Positions 43,535 through 52,294 of a DNA stretch of 64,000 nucleotides are shown one piece after another. The DNA comes from Oscillospiraceae bacterium (GTDB lineage Bacteria; Bacillota; Clostridia; Oscillospirales; Ruminococcaceae). The translations under genes were made by a program, and so were the position numbers. The DNA lies in contig JAFZPP010000023.1 of NCBI GenBank assembly GCA_017550285.1, forward strand, positions 62,001 to 126,000. The letters are read 5' to 3'. The stretch's first letter is position 1. Every line of letters begins with the position of its first letter. A model generated the notes under the pieces. The model did not search any database. It saw only the letters and a program-made list of their open reading frames with translations, and was not told where the DNA came from.

Positions 43535-43728
43535 CAGTTCATGAGCCGCGCAAGCCCTGCCGCAGCAGCCGATGCCGACAGAATCAGCAAAGCAAGCTGC
43601 CAGTCCGGCATCTGCGGCAGCGCACCGGCACAGGCAAATACCAGCACCGCGCCCAGCATCCCGCAGGCGGACTGTAAAAAGGTTCTGACCGCGCGCCGCC
43701 GCGGCGAAACCGGATGCAGCTTCTGCAC
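43534..43728 (-). CDS. Possible small membrane protein
   Basis: A 64-residue reading frame starting with GTG at 43728, eight bases after AGGGGGTG. A basic N-terminus (HPVSPRRRAVRT) is followed by two hydrophobic helices (CGMLGAVLVFACAGAL and LALLILSASAAAAGL). The shape and ribosome site support a real two-helix protein, but the short length, high GC and lack of a recognised family leave doubt. Nothing can be said about function. Confidence 0.42.
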   Translation of the reverse strand: MQKLHPVSPRRRAVRTFLQSACGMLGAVLVFACAGALPQMPDWQLALLILSASAAAAGLARLMN

Positions 43729-43847
43729 CGAAGCACACCCCCTCTCCTTCTCAGATATGCTATCCTATGCATTCTGCCGGTATTTTGTGCCTGCACGCCC
43801 GATTTCTGCGGTTCATCAGAAATTATAACCGAATTTTCGCAGAGCAC

Positions 43848-43876
43848 TTGCTTTTTTTTATCATTCATGCTATAAT
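43848..43876 (+). promoter_or_regulatory. SigA-type promoter of the diguanylate cyclase gene
   Basis: TTGCTT (43848-43853) and TATAAT (43871-43876), 17-base spacer, about 70 bases before the ATG. Confidence 0.78.
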
Positions 43877-43946
43877 AGAAATGTCTATATGCGTAAATAT
43901 TTCAGAAAATGCGTAAAATATAAATCCGACAAACGGAGGGATCTGA

Positions 43947-45863
43947 ATGGGCGGGGAAAGAATCCGGAATATCGTTGTATTCGTTGCCGGAACCGATGAG
44001 GAATATCAGGGCAGCCTGCTCGGCGGCATCCGCGATGCTGCCGTGGAATTCGGCTTCAATGTTTCAGTATTCGCGTGCTTCGGCGGCGTGCTTGCCAATA
44101 ATCTGTATGATATCGGCGAATACCATATTTATCAGCTTGCGAATCTTGAAATGTTTGACGGCGCGATTCTGCTGACCAATACAATCGGCGATCTGGAAAC
44201 ACGCGCAAAGGTCTGTCAGGCAGTCCGCGCATCCGGCATTCCGGCTGCGGTGCTCGACTGCGGAGATGATCCGTCGTTCTATAATATCCGCATCGACAAT
44301 ACCGCCGCCATGCGCGAAATTGTCCGGCATGTCATTGAACATCACGGCGCAAAAACAATCAATTATATCTCGGGTCCGATGGAAAATCCCGAGGCAAAGG
44401 AACGCTATGAGGCATTTCTCTCCGTCATGGCGGAGCATAATCTGCCGGTTGAATCAAACCGCATCTACTTCGGCAGTTTCCGCCCGATAGACGGCTACCG
44501 TGCTGCCGAATCGCTGCTTGCAAGCGGTCTGCCGCTGCCGGATGCGATCATTGCGGCGAATGATGCCATGGCGCTGGAAGCAATCAGCGTTCTGCATGAG
44601 CACGGCGTTCGGGTGCCGGAGGAGACCATTGTCACCGGCTTCGATTTTACATATTATGCGCAGCATCACAGCCCCTCGCTGACCTCGGTCTCGCGTCCGC
44701 TTGCAGAAGCCGGCAGAGCTGCCTGTGCGCTGCTCGACCGTATCTTCCGCGGCGAAGCATGCGAAAAGACCGTCACGCTTTCCGCAAAGCCGGAATATCA
44801 GGAAAGCTGCGGCTGCTGCACCGACTCGGATATTGATCTGGACAGCTACCGTGCCGCGAGCTATGATACAATCAAGCGGTTCCGTACAGGTGCTTCCCTG
44901 CTGAACCGTCTGACAACCGCACTGGCTGCACCGGAAACGCCGGAGGATTGTATCCACACGATTTCGCAGTATCTGCACGAAATCGAATGTGACCAGTGCT
45001 GCATCTGCCTCTGCGACAACTGGGAGAGTGTCTTCCGCGATACTGCCCGTGACACGGAGGAAGACTCGATCAACGGCTACACCGAATACATGCGTGCACC
45101 GCTGATCTGGCAGAAGAACAGCATCCGGGAGGTCAGCTGGTTCCGCAGCGCCGACATGTATCCCCTGCCGCCGGAAACCGGCGGAAATATGAGCTATTTC
45201 TTCCCGCTGCATTTCCGTGAGCATACGCTCGGATACTATATATTTACGAATTCCGATTTCCCGACGCACACCATGCTCTGCCATTCGCTGATGATGAACA
45301 TCAGCCAGTCGTTCGAGAATATCCGCAAGCTGCTGCACCTGAACAACGCAATCCGCGAGCTTGACCGCCTCTATGTGATTGATCCGCTCTGCGATATCTA
45401 TAACCGCAACGGCTTTATCCGGCTCGCCGACCAGATGTTCCGCCACAGCATGGAGACACATAATACGCTGATGATCTCCTTCATTGACATGGACGGTCTG
45501 AAATATATCAATGACAATTTCGGACATGATGAAGGTGACTTTGCACTCAAAAAGCTCGCCGAGGTCATCCGCAGCAGCTGCCGCAGCACGCAGATCTGCG
45601 CGCGCTTCGGCGGCGATGAGTTCATTACGATTGCCGAAGGCTTCACCGAGACGGATGCAAAGATGTTTGAGCTGGACTTCGGCAAGACACTCAAGGAAGC
45701 AAACTCCCTGCTCAACAAGCCCTATGAGCTGAACGCCAGCATCGGCACCTATCTCACGACGGTCACGGAAAACATGAAGCTGTTTTCTCTGATCACACAG
45801 GCAGACCAGATCATGTATGAGCAGAAAAAGCGCAAGTCCACTTCGCGCTATATCCGCCGCTGA
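43947..45863 (+). CDS. Diguanylate cyclase with LacI-like sensor domain
   Basis: A 638-residue cytosolic protein. Residues about 5-285 form a periplasmic-binding-like fold of the LacI/GalR type without the DNA-binding part (IRNIVVFVAG; PDAIIAANDAMALEAI; TSVSRPLAEAGRAACALLDRI). A Cys cluster SCGCC follows, then a mixed region like GAF (about 310-460). The C-terminal GGDEF domain has DPLCDIYNRNGF, DMDGLKYIND and an intact GGDEF at 555-559, so it should make c-di-GMP. The inhibitory RxxD site reads RSTQ, lacking the Asp. There is no signal peptide, so it would sense a small molecule, probably a sugar, inside the cell. GGAGGG precedes the ATG. Confidence 0.93.
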   Translation: MGGERIRNIVVFVAGTDEEYQGSLLGGIRDAAVEFGFNVSVFACFGGVLANNLYDIGEYHIYQLANLEMFDGAILLTNTIGDLETRAKVCQAVRASGIPAAVLDCGDDPSFYNIRIDNTAAMREIVRHVIEHHGAKTINYISGPMENPEAKERYEAFLSVMAEHNLPVESNRIYFGSFRPIDGYRAAESLLASGLPLPDAIIAANDAMALEAISVLHEHGVRVPEETIVTGFDFTYYAQHHSPSLTSVSRPLAEAGRAACALLDRIFRGEACEKTVTLSAKPEYQESCGCCTDSDIDLDSYRAASYDTIKRFRTGASLLNRLTTALAAPETPEDCIHTISQYLHEIECDQCCICLCDNWESVFRDTARDTEEDSINGYTEYMRAPLIWQKNSIREVSWFRSADMYPLPPETGGNMSYFFPLHFREHTLGYYIFTNSDFPTHTMLCHSLMMNISQSFENIRKLLHLNNAIRELDRLYVIDPLCDIYNRNGFIRLADQMFRHSMETHNTLMISFIDMDGLKYINDNFGHDEGDFALKKLAEVIRSSCRSTQICARFGGDEFITIAEGFTETDAKMFELDFGKTLKEANSLLNKPYELNASIGTYLTTVTENMKLFSLITQADQIMYEQKKRKSTSRYIRR

Positions 45864-45882
45864 AATCATACCATATTGCATC

Positions 45883-45924
45883 GGACGGTCAGCCGGCACG
45901 CTGCCGCATGACCGTCCGTTTTTT
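45883..45924 (+). terminator. Terminator of the diguanylate cyclase gene
   Basis: GGACGGTCA (45883-45891) pairs with TGACCGTCC (45909-45917), then six T. Confidence 0.9.
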
Positions 45925-46013
45925 CTGTGTATAAAAATGCAACGCTTTTCAAAACTATAATTATATTGCCGTTCAGATTTACGGTTTGTTCACAGATTCC
46001 GGTGCCGGATATC

Positions 46014-46042
46014 TTGACAAAGTCCCCAAATTGTGGTATAAT
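46014..46042 (+). promoter_or_regulatory. SigA-type promoter of the flotillin gene
   Basis: TTGACA (46014-46019) and TATAAT (46037-46042), both consensus, 17-base spacer. Confidence 0.88.
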
Positions 46043-46131
46043 ACCTGCAACGGGTACGATAACGGCAGCGGCGCCGTGTTGTGTCCGGATTTTTGTATCA
46101 TCTTGCAGAAGACAGAAAGGATGTGTTTGTT

Positions 46132-47676
46132 ATGCTTCTGAACAATCTCCCCGCAGCAATGATCTCGCTGCCCTTCAATGATCCGATTATGATTGCAGTA
46201 ATCGCCGTCATCGTCATTCTCATCATCGTTATCCTTGCCTCCGGTTACCTGAAGGCTCCGCCGGACACCGCTTACATCATCTCCGGTCTGCGCAAAAAGA
46301 TTATCATTGGTAAAGCGAGCATCCGCATCCCGTTTTTTGAGCGTGTCGATAAGCTGAAGCTCCAGCTCATCGCCGTTGACGTAAAAACATCCAGTGCCGT
46401 GCCGACTGCGGACTATATCAATATCAATGTTGATGCGAACGTCAATGTCAAGGTCTCCAGCGACCCGATGCTCATTAAGCTCGGTGCCGAGAACTTCCTG
46501 AACAAGGATACCGCCTATATCGCAAAGGTGGCAAGAGAGGTTCTGGAAGGTAATATGCGTGAGATCGTCGGTCAGATGACGCTCGTTGCAATGGTCAATG
46601 ACCGTAAGGCATTTGCGGAAAAGGTTCAGGAAAATGCCGCACCGGACCTCAACCGCATGGGCCTCGAAATCGTTTCGTTCAATGTCCAGAACTTTACCGA
46701 TGACCAGAATCTCATCGAGAATCTCGGTATCGACAATGTGACGACGATTCAGAAGAAGGCTGCAATCGCAAGAGCAGAATCCGAGAAGGAAATCGAAATT
46801 GCAAAGGCTGCCGCACAGAAGGAAGCCAATGACGCAAGAGTTCAGGCACAGACTGAAATCGCCAAGAAGAACAATGAGCTCGCAATCCGTCAGGCTGAAC
46901 TGAAAAAGGATGCCGATACCCAGCTCGCAATCGCCGATGCTGCGTATGAAATCCAGAAGGAAGAGCAGCGCCGCACAATCGAAATCACCAAGGCGAATGC
47001 AAACATCGCTGCATCCGAAAAGGATGTTGAGCTGAAAACCAAGCAGGCTGAGGTCAAGGAAAAGGCGCTCGATGCAGACGTCAAGAAAATGGCTGAGGCT
47101 GCACGCTATAAGGCACAGCAGGAAGCCGATGCAAAGCTCTATCAGCTGAAAAAGGAAGCCGAAGCAGACCGCTTCCAGCGTGAGCAGGAGGCTGAGGCAC
47201 AGAAGGCTGAGGCAGAGGCTGCAAAATTTGCCAAGATGCAGGAGGCGGAAGGTATCGCTGCTGTCGGTAAGGCAGAGGCAGATGCAATCCGTGCAAAGGG
47301 TCTTGCAGAGGCTGAGGGTATCAATGCAAAGGCAGAAGCTATGAAGAAATACGGCGAGGCTGCTGTCCTCGAAATGTACTTCAAGGCACTGCCGGATGTC
47401 GTCAAGAATGCTGCCCTGCCGCTGACACAGGTTGACAAGATCACCATGTACGGCGACGGCAATTCCAGCAAGCTCGTCGGCGATATCATCGGCTCGACCA
47501 CAAAGATCACGGACGGTCTCACCGAGGCGACCGGTATTGATCTGCGTGCACTGCTCGCCGGATTCCTCGGCGGCAAGCTCGCAGACAACGGAAAGTCTGA
47601 CAACACCGCCGCTGTGATTGATGCTGCAAAGGCTGCAATCGCATCCGCCGATTCGGATGAATACGAAGAGGATTAA
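46132..47676 (+). CDS. Flotillin-family (SPFH domain) protein
   Basis: A 514-residue membrane scaffolding protein. One N-terminal hydrophobic segment (about 20-36) is followed by the SPFH domain (about 40-210: YIISGLRKKIIIGKASIRIP; LNKDTAYIAKVAREVLEGNMREIVG). A long Ala/Glu/Lys coiled coil spans about 220-430, with AEAEGINAKAEAMKKYGEAA near its end. This matches YuaG/FloT, which organises functional membrane microdomains. AAAGGATG lies before 46132; an in-frame ATG 51 bases upstream is less likely. It is monocistronic. Confidence 0.94.
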   Translation: MLLNNLPAAMISLPFNDPIMIAVIAVIVILIIVILASGYLKAPPDTAYIISGLRKKIIIGKASIRIPFFERVDKLKLQLIAVDVKTSSAVPTADYININVDANVNVKVSSDPMLIKLGAENFLNKDTAYIAKVAREVLEGNMREIVGQMTLVAMVNDRKAFAEKVQENAAPDLNRMGLEIVSFNVQNFTDDQNLIENLGIDNVTTIQKKAAIARAESEKEIEIAKAAAQKEANDARVQAQTEIAKKNNELAIRQAELKKDADTQLAIADAAYEIQKEEQRRTIEITKANANIAASEKDVELKTKQAEVKEKALDADVKKMAEAARYKAQQEADAKLYQLKKEAEADRFQREQEAEAQKAEAEAAKFAKMQEAEGIAAVGKAEADAIRAKGLAEAEGINAKAEAMKKYGEAAVLEMYFKALPDVVKNAALPLTQVDKITMYGDGNSSKLVGDIIGSTTKITDGLTEATGIDLRALLAGFLGGKLADNGKSDNTAAVIDAAKAAIASADSDEYEED

Positions 47677-47686
47677 GATTTTACAC

Positions 47687-47731
47687 AAAGCCGCCCGTTT
47701 CAGGTGTCACAGCCTGATTCGGGCGGCTTTT
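47687..47731 (+). terminator. Terminator of the flotillin gene
   Basis: AAAGCCGCCCG (47687-47697) pairs with CGGGCGGCTTTT (47720-47731). Confidence 0.9.
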
Positions 47732-47779
47732 ATCATGCATACAAAAACAAGGAGAAAGTCATACAACGCAGAGAATCAT

Positions 47780-47826
47780 AAAAAAACGCCGCGCAATTCA
47801 GGCTCTGATGCTGAATTGCGCGGCGT
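47780..47826 (-). terminator. Terminator of aspS
   Basis: ACGCCGCGCAATTCAG (47786-47801) pairs with CTGAATTGCGCGGCGT (47811-47826); six T follow on the minus strand. Its core matches the terminators at 15168 and 20027. Confidence 0.92.
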
Positions 47827-47839
47827 CTGATACACGCTG

Positions 47840-49585
47840 TTATGCTTCCTCACGAATCTGGATATTCGCCTCACGGAGCTGCTGTTCGGTGACCTGAGAA
47901 GGTGCGCCGAGCAGGAGGTCCTGTGCATTGCCGTTGAGCGGGAATGCGATGACGTTGCGGATCGTCTCGGTATCTGCAAGCAGCATGATCATGCGGTCGA
48001 TGCCGGGCGCCATGCCTGCATGCGGCGGTGCGCCGTACTGGAATGCGGTATAGAGCGCGGAGAATCTTGCGGCAAGCTCCTCCTCGGTATAACCGGCAAG
48101 CGCAAATGCCTTCTTCATGATATCGACGCTGTGGTTGCGGACTGCGCCGGAAGCCAGCTCAATGCCGTTGCAGACCAGATCGTACTGATATGCGAGGATT
48201 TCCAGCGGGTCCTGATTCTCCAGTGCATCGAGACCGCCCTGCGGCATCGAGAACGGATTGTGCGTAAAATCGAGCTTATGCGTTTCCTCATTGATCTCGT
48301 ACATCGGGAAATCTACGACGAAGCAGAAGCGGAATGCATTTTTCTCGAGCAGATCAAGACGCTCGCCGAGCCAGTTTCTGATCTGACCGGCATAGAGATC
48401 GACAGTGCCCTTCTTATCAGAGATGAAGAAAACGGTCTCGCCGTCCTTGATGCCGGAGAGCTGACGGATTTCGTCACGCTGCGCATCGGAAAGGAACTTG
48501 TCAATCGGACCCTTGAAGTTTGCCTGACCCTCGACGGCGGTCAGATAGCCCAGACCCTTCATGCCGATCGAGGTTGCAAATTTCAGCGAATCCTCAAAGA
48601 ACTTCTTGGAGCAGGCTGCGCAGTCGGCGACAATGCCGCGGACAGGCTTGCCCTTGAAGATCGGGAAGTCCACGTTTGCAAAGAAGCCGGTCAGGTCGAT
48701 GATCTCGAGCGGATTGCGGAGATCGGGTTTGTCGGAGCCGTATTTCAGCATGGATTCCTTATAGGTGATACGCTCGAACGGTGCATCGGAGATCACTGCA
48801 TCCGGCGCGAACTCCTTAAAGGTATCGGAGATGACCTTCTCGCAGACGGCAAGGACATCATCCTGCGTTGCGAATGCCATTTCATAATCGAGCTGATAGA
48901 ATTCTCCCGGTGATCTGTCCTGACGGGCATCCTCATCGCGGAAGCACGGCGCGACCTGATAATACTTATTGAAGCCGGAGACCATGAGCAGCTGCTTGAA
49001 CTGCTGCGGTGCCTGCGGCAGTGCATAGAACTTTCCCTTATGCTTTCTGCTCGGGACGAGGAAGTCACGCGCCCCCTCCGGCGAGGAAGCGGTCAGGATC
49101 GGCGTCTGGATATCGAGGAAGCCGAGCTCCTCCATTTTCCGGCGCAGATAGGTAATGACCTTCGAGCGCAGAATGATATTCTCGTGTACTTTCGGGTTGC
49201 GCAGATCGAGGTAGCGGTATTTCAGACGCACCTCCTCGCGCGTATCCATGGACTCCGCCGGAATAAACGGCAGCATGGATTTTGACGGTCCGAGCAGCTC
49301 CATCTGCTCGACATGGACTTCGACAAGACCTGTTGCGAGCTTCGGATCAACGGTTTCTGCGTCACGCTCGACAACCTTGCCGGTCACGGAAATGACGCAT
49401 TCTCTGCCGATGCCCTTGAGCATCGAATCATCATGGAAAACGACCTGCGTGATGCCGGTCTCGTCGCGGAGTGCAAGGAACAGAACGCCGCCGTGATCGC
49501 GGATCGTATCGACCCAGCCGGCAAGCGAAACGGTCTGACCGATGTTTTCCTTGCGCAGTGCATTGCACATTACGGTACGGTACAT
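47840..49585 (-). CDS. aspS: Aspartyl-tRNA synthetase
   Basis: A 581-residue class II enzyme of the bacterial type. OB-fold anticodon domain (about 1-110: VSLAGWVDTIRDHGGVLF), then the catalytic core with FRDEDARQDRSPGEF (motif 2), a GAD insertion domain (about 280-410) and motif 3 GIDRMIML. It charges tRNA-Asp; a nondiscriminating enzyme that also charges tRNA-Asn is possible. The start at 49585 has AGGAGG upstream. A T-box leader precedes it. Confidence 0.97.
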   Translation of the reverse strand: MYRTVMCNALRKENIGQTVSLAGWVDTIRDHGGVLFLALRDETGITQVVFHDDSMLKGIGRECVISVTGKVVERDAETVDPKLATGLVEVHVEQMELLGPSKSMLPFIPAESMDTREEVRLKYRYLDLRNPKVHENIILRSKVITYLRRKMEELGFLDIQTPILTASSPEGARDFLVPSRKHKGKFYALPQAPQQFKQLLMVSGFNKYYQVAPCFRDEDARQDRSPGEFYQLDYEMAFATQDDVLAVCEKVISDTFKEFAPDAVISDAPFERITYKESMLKYGSDKPDLRNPLEIIDLTGFFANVDFPIFKGKPVRGIVADCAACSKKFFEDSLKFATSIGMKGLGYLTAVEGQANFKGPIDKFLSDAQRDEIRQLSGIKDGETVFFISDKKGTVDLYAGQIRNWLGERLDLLEKNAFRFCFVVDFPMYEINEETHKLDFTHNPFSMPQGGLDALENQDPLEILAYQYDLVCNGIELASGAVRNHSVDIMKKAFALAGYTEEELAARFSALYTAFQYGAPPHAGMAPGIDRMIMLLADTETIRNVIAFPLNGNAQDLLLGAPSQVTEQQLREANIQIREEA

Positions 49586-49604
49586 AGAACATTCCTCCTG
49601 ATAA

Positions 49605-49868
49605 AATAAAACCGCCCCCAAGCTGCCTGTCAATACAGACTGCTTCGGGACGAGCGTTTCTCATATGAAAAACCCGCGGTACCACCCGAATTAACCGGTG
49701 CAGACGCCTTGGCGGTGCATACGGTTCACTTTCTTTTGGGGCGATATTGGATTGTGTATGCATATTCTGCATACGGGAGTGTTGCCGCTGCTGCTACTCT
49801 CCGCGGCGGCGCTTTCAGCCTTCGGCGCTGCCTCTCTGACCGGATTTCCACGGAGCGCGGGTCTCCTG
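49605..49868 (-). promoter_or_regulatory. T-box riboswitch of aspS
   Basis: The minus-strand leader contains GGTGGTACCGCGGG (within 49672-49690), the T-box sequence that pairs with the uncharged tRNA acceptor end. A terminator stem around AAGCAGTCTG and CAGGCAGCTT (about 49615-49650) follows, ending in a T-rich stretch. Upstream, the stem I region has a GGCTGAAAG apical-loop-like stretch. The Asp specifier codon was not placed with certainty. Uncharged tRNA would let transcription continue into aspS. Confidence 0.88.
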
Positions 49869-49874
49869 TTCTTT

Positions 49875-49903
49875 ATTCTATTCGATTTTGCGTCATTTGT
49901 CAA
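49875..49903 (-). promoter_or_regulatory. SigA-type promoter of the T-box/aspS transcript
   Basis: TTGACA (49903-49898) and TAGAAT (49880-49875), 17-base spacer. It is divergent from the rubrerythrin promoter, about 60 bases away. Confidence 0.82.
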
Positions 49904-49964
49904 GTATGTTTTCCCGCCGTATCCGCACAAAAAAAGATTTTTTCCGATATTCACAAAATCGCTC

Positions 49965-49993
49965 TTGACAGCATCCTGAAATATAGGTATAAT
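49965..49993 (+). promoter_or_regulatory. SigA-type promoter of the rubrerythrin gene
   Basis: TTGACA (49965-49970) and TATAAT (49988-49993), both consensus, 17-base spacer. Confidence 0.88.
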
Positions 49994-50054
49994 AAGGAGA
50001 AGGATGCAGCACATTCCGATGCATGCATCCCGCAATTATCTTGAAGGAGGAACA

Positions 50055-50600
50055 ATGATTATGGAACTGAAAGGCTCAAGAACAGAAGCGAATTTGCAGG
50101 CTGCATTTGCAGGCGAATCGCAGGCAAGAAACAAATACACCTATTTTGCATCCAAGGCACGCAAGGAAGGTTATGTTCAGATCGCTGAGATCTTTGAGGA
50201 AACCGCGAACAATGAAAAGGAACACGCAAAGCTCTGGTTCAAGGAGCTCCACGGCGGTGAGGTGCCGGATACTGTCGAGAACCTGAAGGCTGCCGCCGAC
50301 GGCGAGAACTTCGAGTGGACTGATATGTATGCAGAATTTGCGAAGGTCGCAAAGGAAGAAGGCTTCACCAGAATCGCAGCGCTCTTTGAAATGGTCGGCA
50401 AGATCGAGAAGGCACATGAGGAGCGCTACCGCAAGCTGATTGCCAATATCGAAGGCGGTCTGGTATTCTCCCGCGACGGCGATATGATCTGGGAATGTAT
50501 GAACTGCGGTCACATTGTCATCGGCAAGAATGCGCCGAAGATGTGTCCGGTCTGTGCACACCCGCAGTCTTATTTCAAGCTCCGCGCTGAAAACTACTGA
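50055..50600 (+). CDS. Rubrerythrin
   Basis: A 181-residue oxidative-stress protein that reduces hydrogen peroxide in anaerobes. A ferritin-like four-helix domain (about 1-140) carries the di-iron ligands ([28 protein letters not shown]). The C-terminal rubredoxin domain has paired CxxC knuckles: CMNCGH and CPVCAH. Two ATGs, at 50055 and 50061, are close; GAAGGAGG fits either, with the shorter form [12 protein letters not shown] being the family's usual start. It stands alone behind a consensus promoter and is divergent from aspS. Confidence 0.95.
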   Translation: MIMELKGSRTEANLQAAFAGESQARNKYTYFASKARKEGYVQIAEIFEETANNEKEHAKLWFKELHGGEVPDTVENLKAAADGENFEWTDMYAEFAKVAKEEGFTRIAALFEMVGKIEKAHEERYRKLIANIEGGLVFSRDGDMIWECMNCGHIVIGKNAPKMCPVCAHPQSYFKLRAENY

Positions 50601-50613
50601 TCCGTATAAAACG

Positions 50614-50652
50614 AGCCTGACCGTTCCGGTGTGAACGGTCAGGCTTTTGTTT
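50614..50652 (+). terminator. Terminator of the rubrerythrin gene
   Basis: AGCCTGACCGTT (50614-50625) pairs with AACGGTCAGGCT (50634-50645), followed by TTTGTTTT; on the minus strand it could also end the MATE transcript. Confidence 0.88.
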
Positions 50653-50656
50653 TATT

Positions 50657-52048
50657 TCAGTCCGCAGGGGCATATTCCAGCGCTGTACGGTGTTCCTCCG
50701 GCAGCAGCGCCTTGCTGCGCCATTTGCCGCGGCAGTAGCGAATCCAGCCGACAAGGCCCGTCACGAACCATGTGACGCAGGTCGTATACCAGATCGAGCG
50801 GTAATCCATACCGAGCATGACGGTCATGACAAATGCGCCGCCGATCCGGCAGATCACCTCCGCCATGCCGTTCATCATCGCATAACCGGTATCGCCGGCA
50901 CCGTTCAGAAAGCCGCGGATGACATGAATCGAACCGAGCGGGATATAGCAGAGCGAGGTTGTCCGCAGTGCAAAATAACCGATTGAAACCGCATCCGCGC
51001 CCGAGATAAAGCAGCGGATAATCACATCGCCGCATGCCCAGAATACGACAGCCATGATGATGCCGAGCATGCTGGAAATCCGCAGTCCGGATTTCAGACC
51101 GCGCTCCGCACGCGCCGTTTCACCTGCACCGACATTCTGTCCTGCAAAGGTTGCAAGCGCCGCATTCAGTGAGAAGAAAGGCTGCTGAATCAGCTGCTCC
51201 ACACGCATCGACGCCGTATATGCTGCCATGACCGGCTTGCTGCCGAAGCTGTTTGTCACGCGCTGGAGCGCAGACATCGAAATTGCAATCAGACCGCTTT
51301 GCAGTGCAATCGGAAGACCGGTCCGCAGCGACAGTACGATCATTTCCCTTTTCAGACGGAAATCTTCCTTGGTCAGATGCAGCTCCGGCGTCCGGCGGAA
51401 TGCGAATATGATACATGCCGACGCAGCAATGCACTGTGACGCGACGGTTGCAATCGCAGCGCCCTCGACGCCTGTATGCAGCACCATGACAAAGAGCAGA
51501 TCAAGCCCGATATTCAGCACGCTTGCGACCGCGAGAAAGATCAGCGGTGTTTTGGAATCCCCGAGCGCGCGCATGACGGCATTGATCCAGTTGTACCCTG
51601 CGACCGCCGCCGTACCGCCGCAGGCAATCCGCATATAGCTGACGGACATCTGCATGAGGTCGGGGTCGGTATGCATCATACACAGCACCGGCTCTGTCAG
51701 CCAGATGGAACAAAGACTGATCAGAATCCCGAAGACTGCCGTCACGACAGCCGAATTCCAGACCGCCGCGCGCATCCGCTGCATCAGTCCGGCACCGAAA
51801 AACTGCGCAATCATAATGCCGGCACCGGTTGCGAGTCCGAGGCAGAGCGTATAGAACAGATAGGTCACGGAGCCGGTCGCGCCGACGGCTGCGAGGGCGT
51901 TGTCGCCGAGCTGCTTTCCGACAATCGCCGTATCCGCGACATTATAGAGCTGCTGGAGTAGATTGCCCATCAGCAGCGGCAGTGCAAACCGGATAATCAG
52001 GCTTGCTTCCTCTCCTTTGGTCATATCCTGAGCGGCAGAATGCAGCAT
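50657..52048 (-). CDS. MATE-family efflux transporter
   Basis: A 463-residue transporter with about twelve helices in two six-helix halves. LLQQLYNVADTAIVGKQLGDNALAAVGATGSV is the conserved first helix pair, and the matching FLNGAGDTGYAM segment lies in the second half. It would expel cationic drugs or metabolites using a sodium or proton gradient. The start at 52048 follows AGGAGG by 11 bases; an upstream extension lacks a site. A consensus promoter lies just before it. Substrate unknown. Confidence 0.93.
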   Translation of the reverse strand: MLHSAAQDMTKGEEASLIIRFALPLLMGNLLQQLYNVADTAIVGKQLGDNALAAVGATGSVTYLFYTLCLGLATGAGIMIAQFFGAGLMQRMRAAVWNSAVVTAVFGILISLCSIWLTEPVLCMMHTDPDLMQMSVSYMRIACGGTAAVAGYNWINAVMRALGDSKTPLIFLAVASVLNIGLDLLFVMVLHTGVEGAAIATVASQCIAASACIIFAFRRTPELHLTKEDFRLKREMIVLSLRTGLPIALQSGLIAISMSALQRVTNSFGSKPVMAAYTASMRVEQLIQQPFFSLNAALATFAGQNVGAGETARAERGLKSGLRISSMLGIIMAVVFWACGDVIIRCFISGADAVSIGYFALRTTSLCYIPLGSIHVIRGFLNGAGDTGYAMMNGMAEVICRIGGAFVMTVMLGMDYRSIWYTTCVTWFVTGLVGWIRYCRGKWRSKALLPEEHRTALEYAPAD

Positions 52049-52123
52049 CGGGATCACATCCTCCTTGATTTTAACAGTTCTGATTTTTACGAAGCAGAGA
52101 TGCTTTCTCTCTGAGCGAATGAC

Positions 52124-52152
52124 ATTATAGCATATTGCTGCAAAAATGTCAA
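52124..52152 (-). promoter_or_regulatory. SigA-type promoter of the MATE transporter gene
   Basis: TTGACA (52152-52147) and TATAAT (52129-52124), both consensus, 17-base spacer. Confidence 0.85.
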
Positions 52153-52294
52153 TCACTTTTCTGACGATATTTTTGATTTATTCTATTTTCGGCGCATTGA
52201 ATAAGAAGTGTGACCCGCAATGCGGAATTGCGGTAAAAAGTCAAAGAAAAGCGCTTCCGATCCTGCTGATTGAGATACGCGCCCCTTCCTGCTT

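Noticed and set aside
45979-47688. A minus-strand open frame of 569 codons opposite the flotillin gene
   Set aside because: Leu/Cys-rich antisense of the Ala/Glu/Lys coiled coil, which removes stop codons in reverse; the flotillin is certain.
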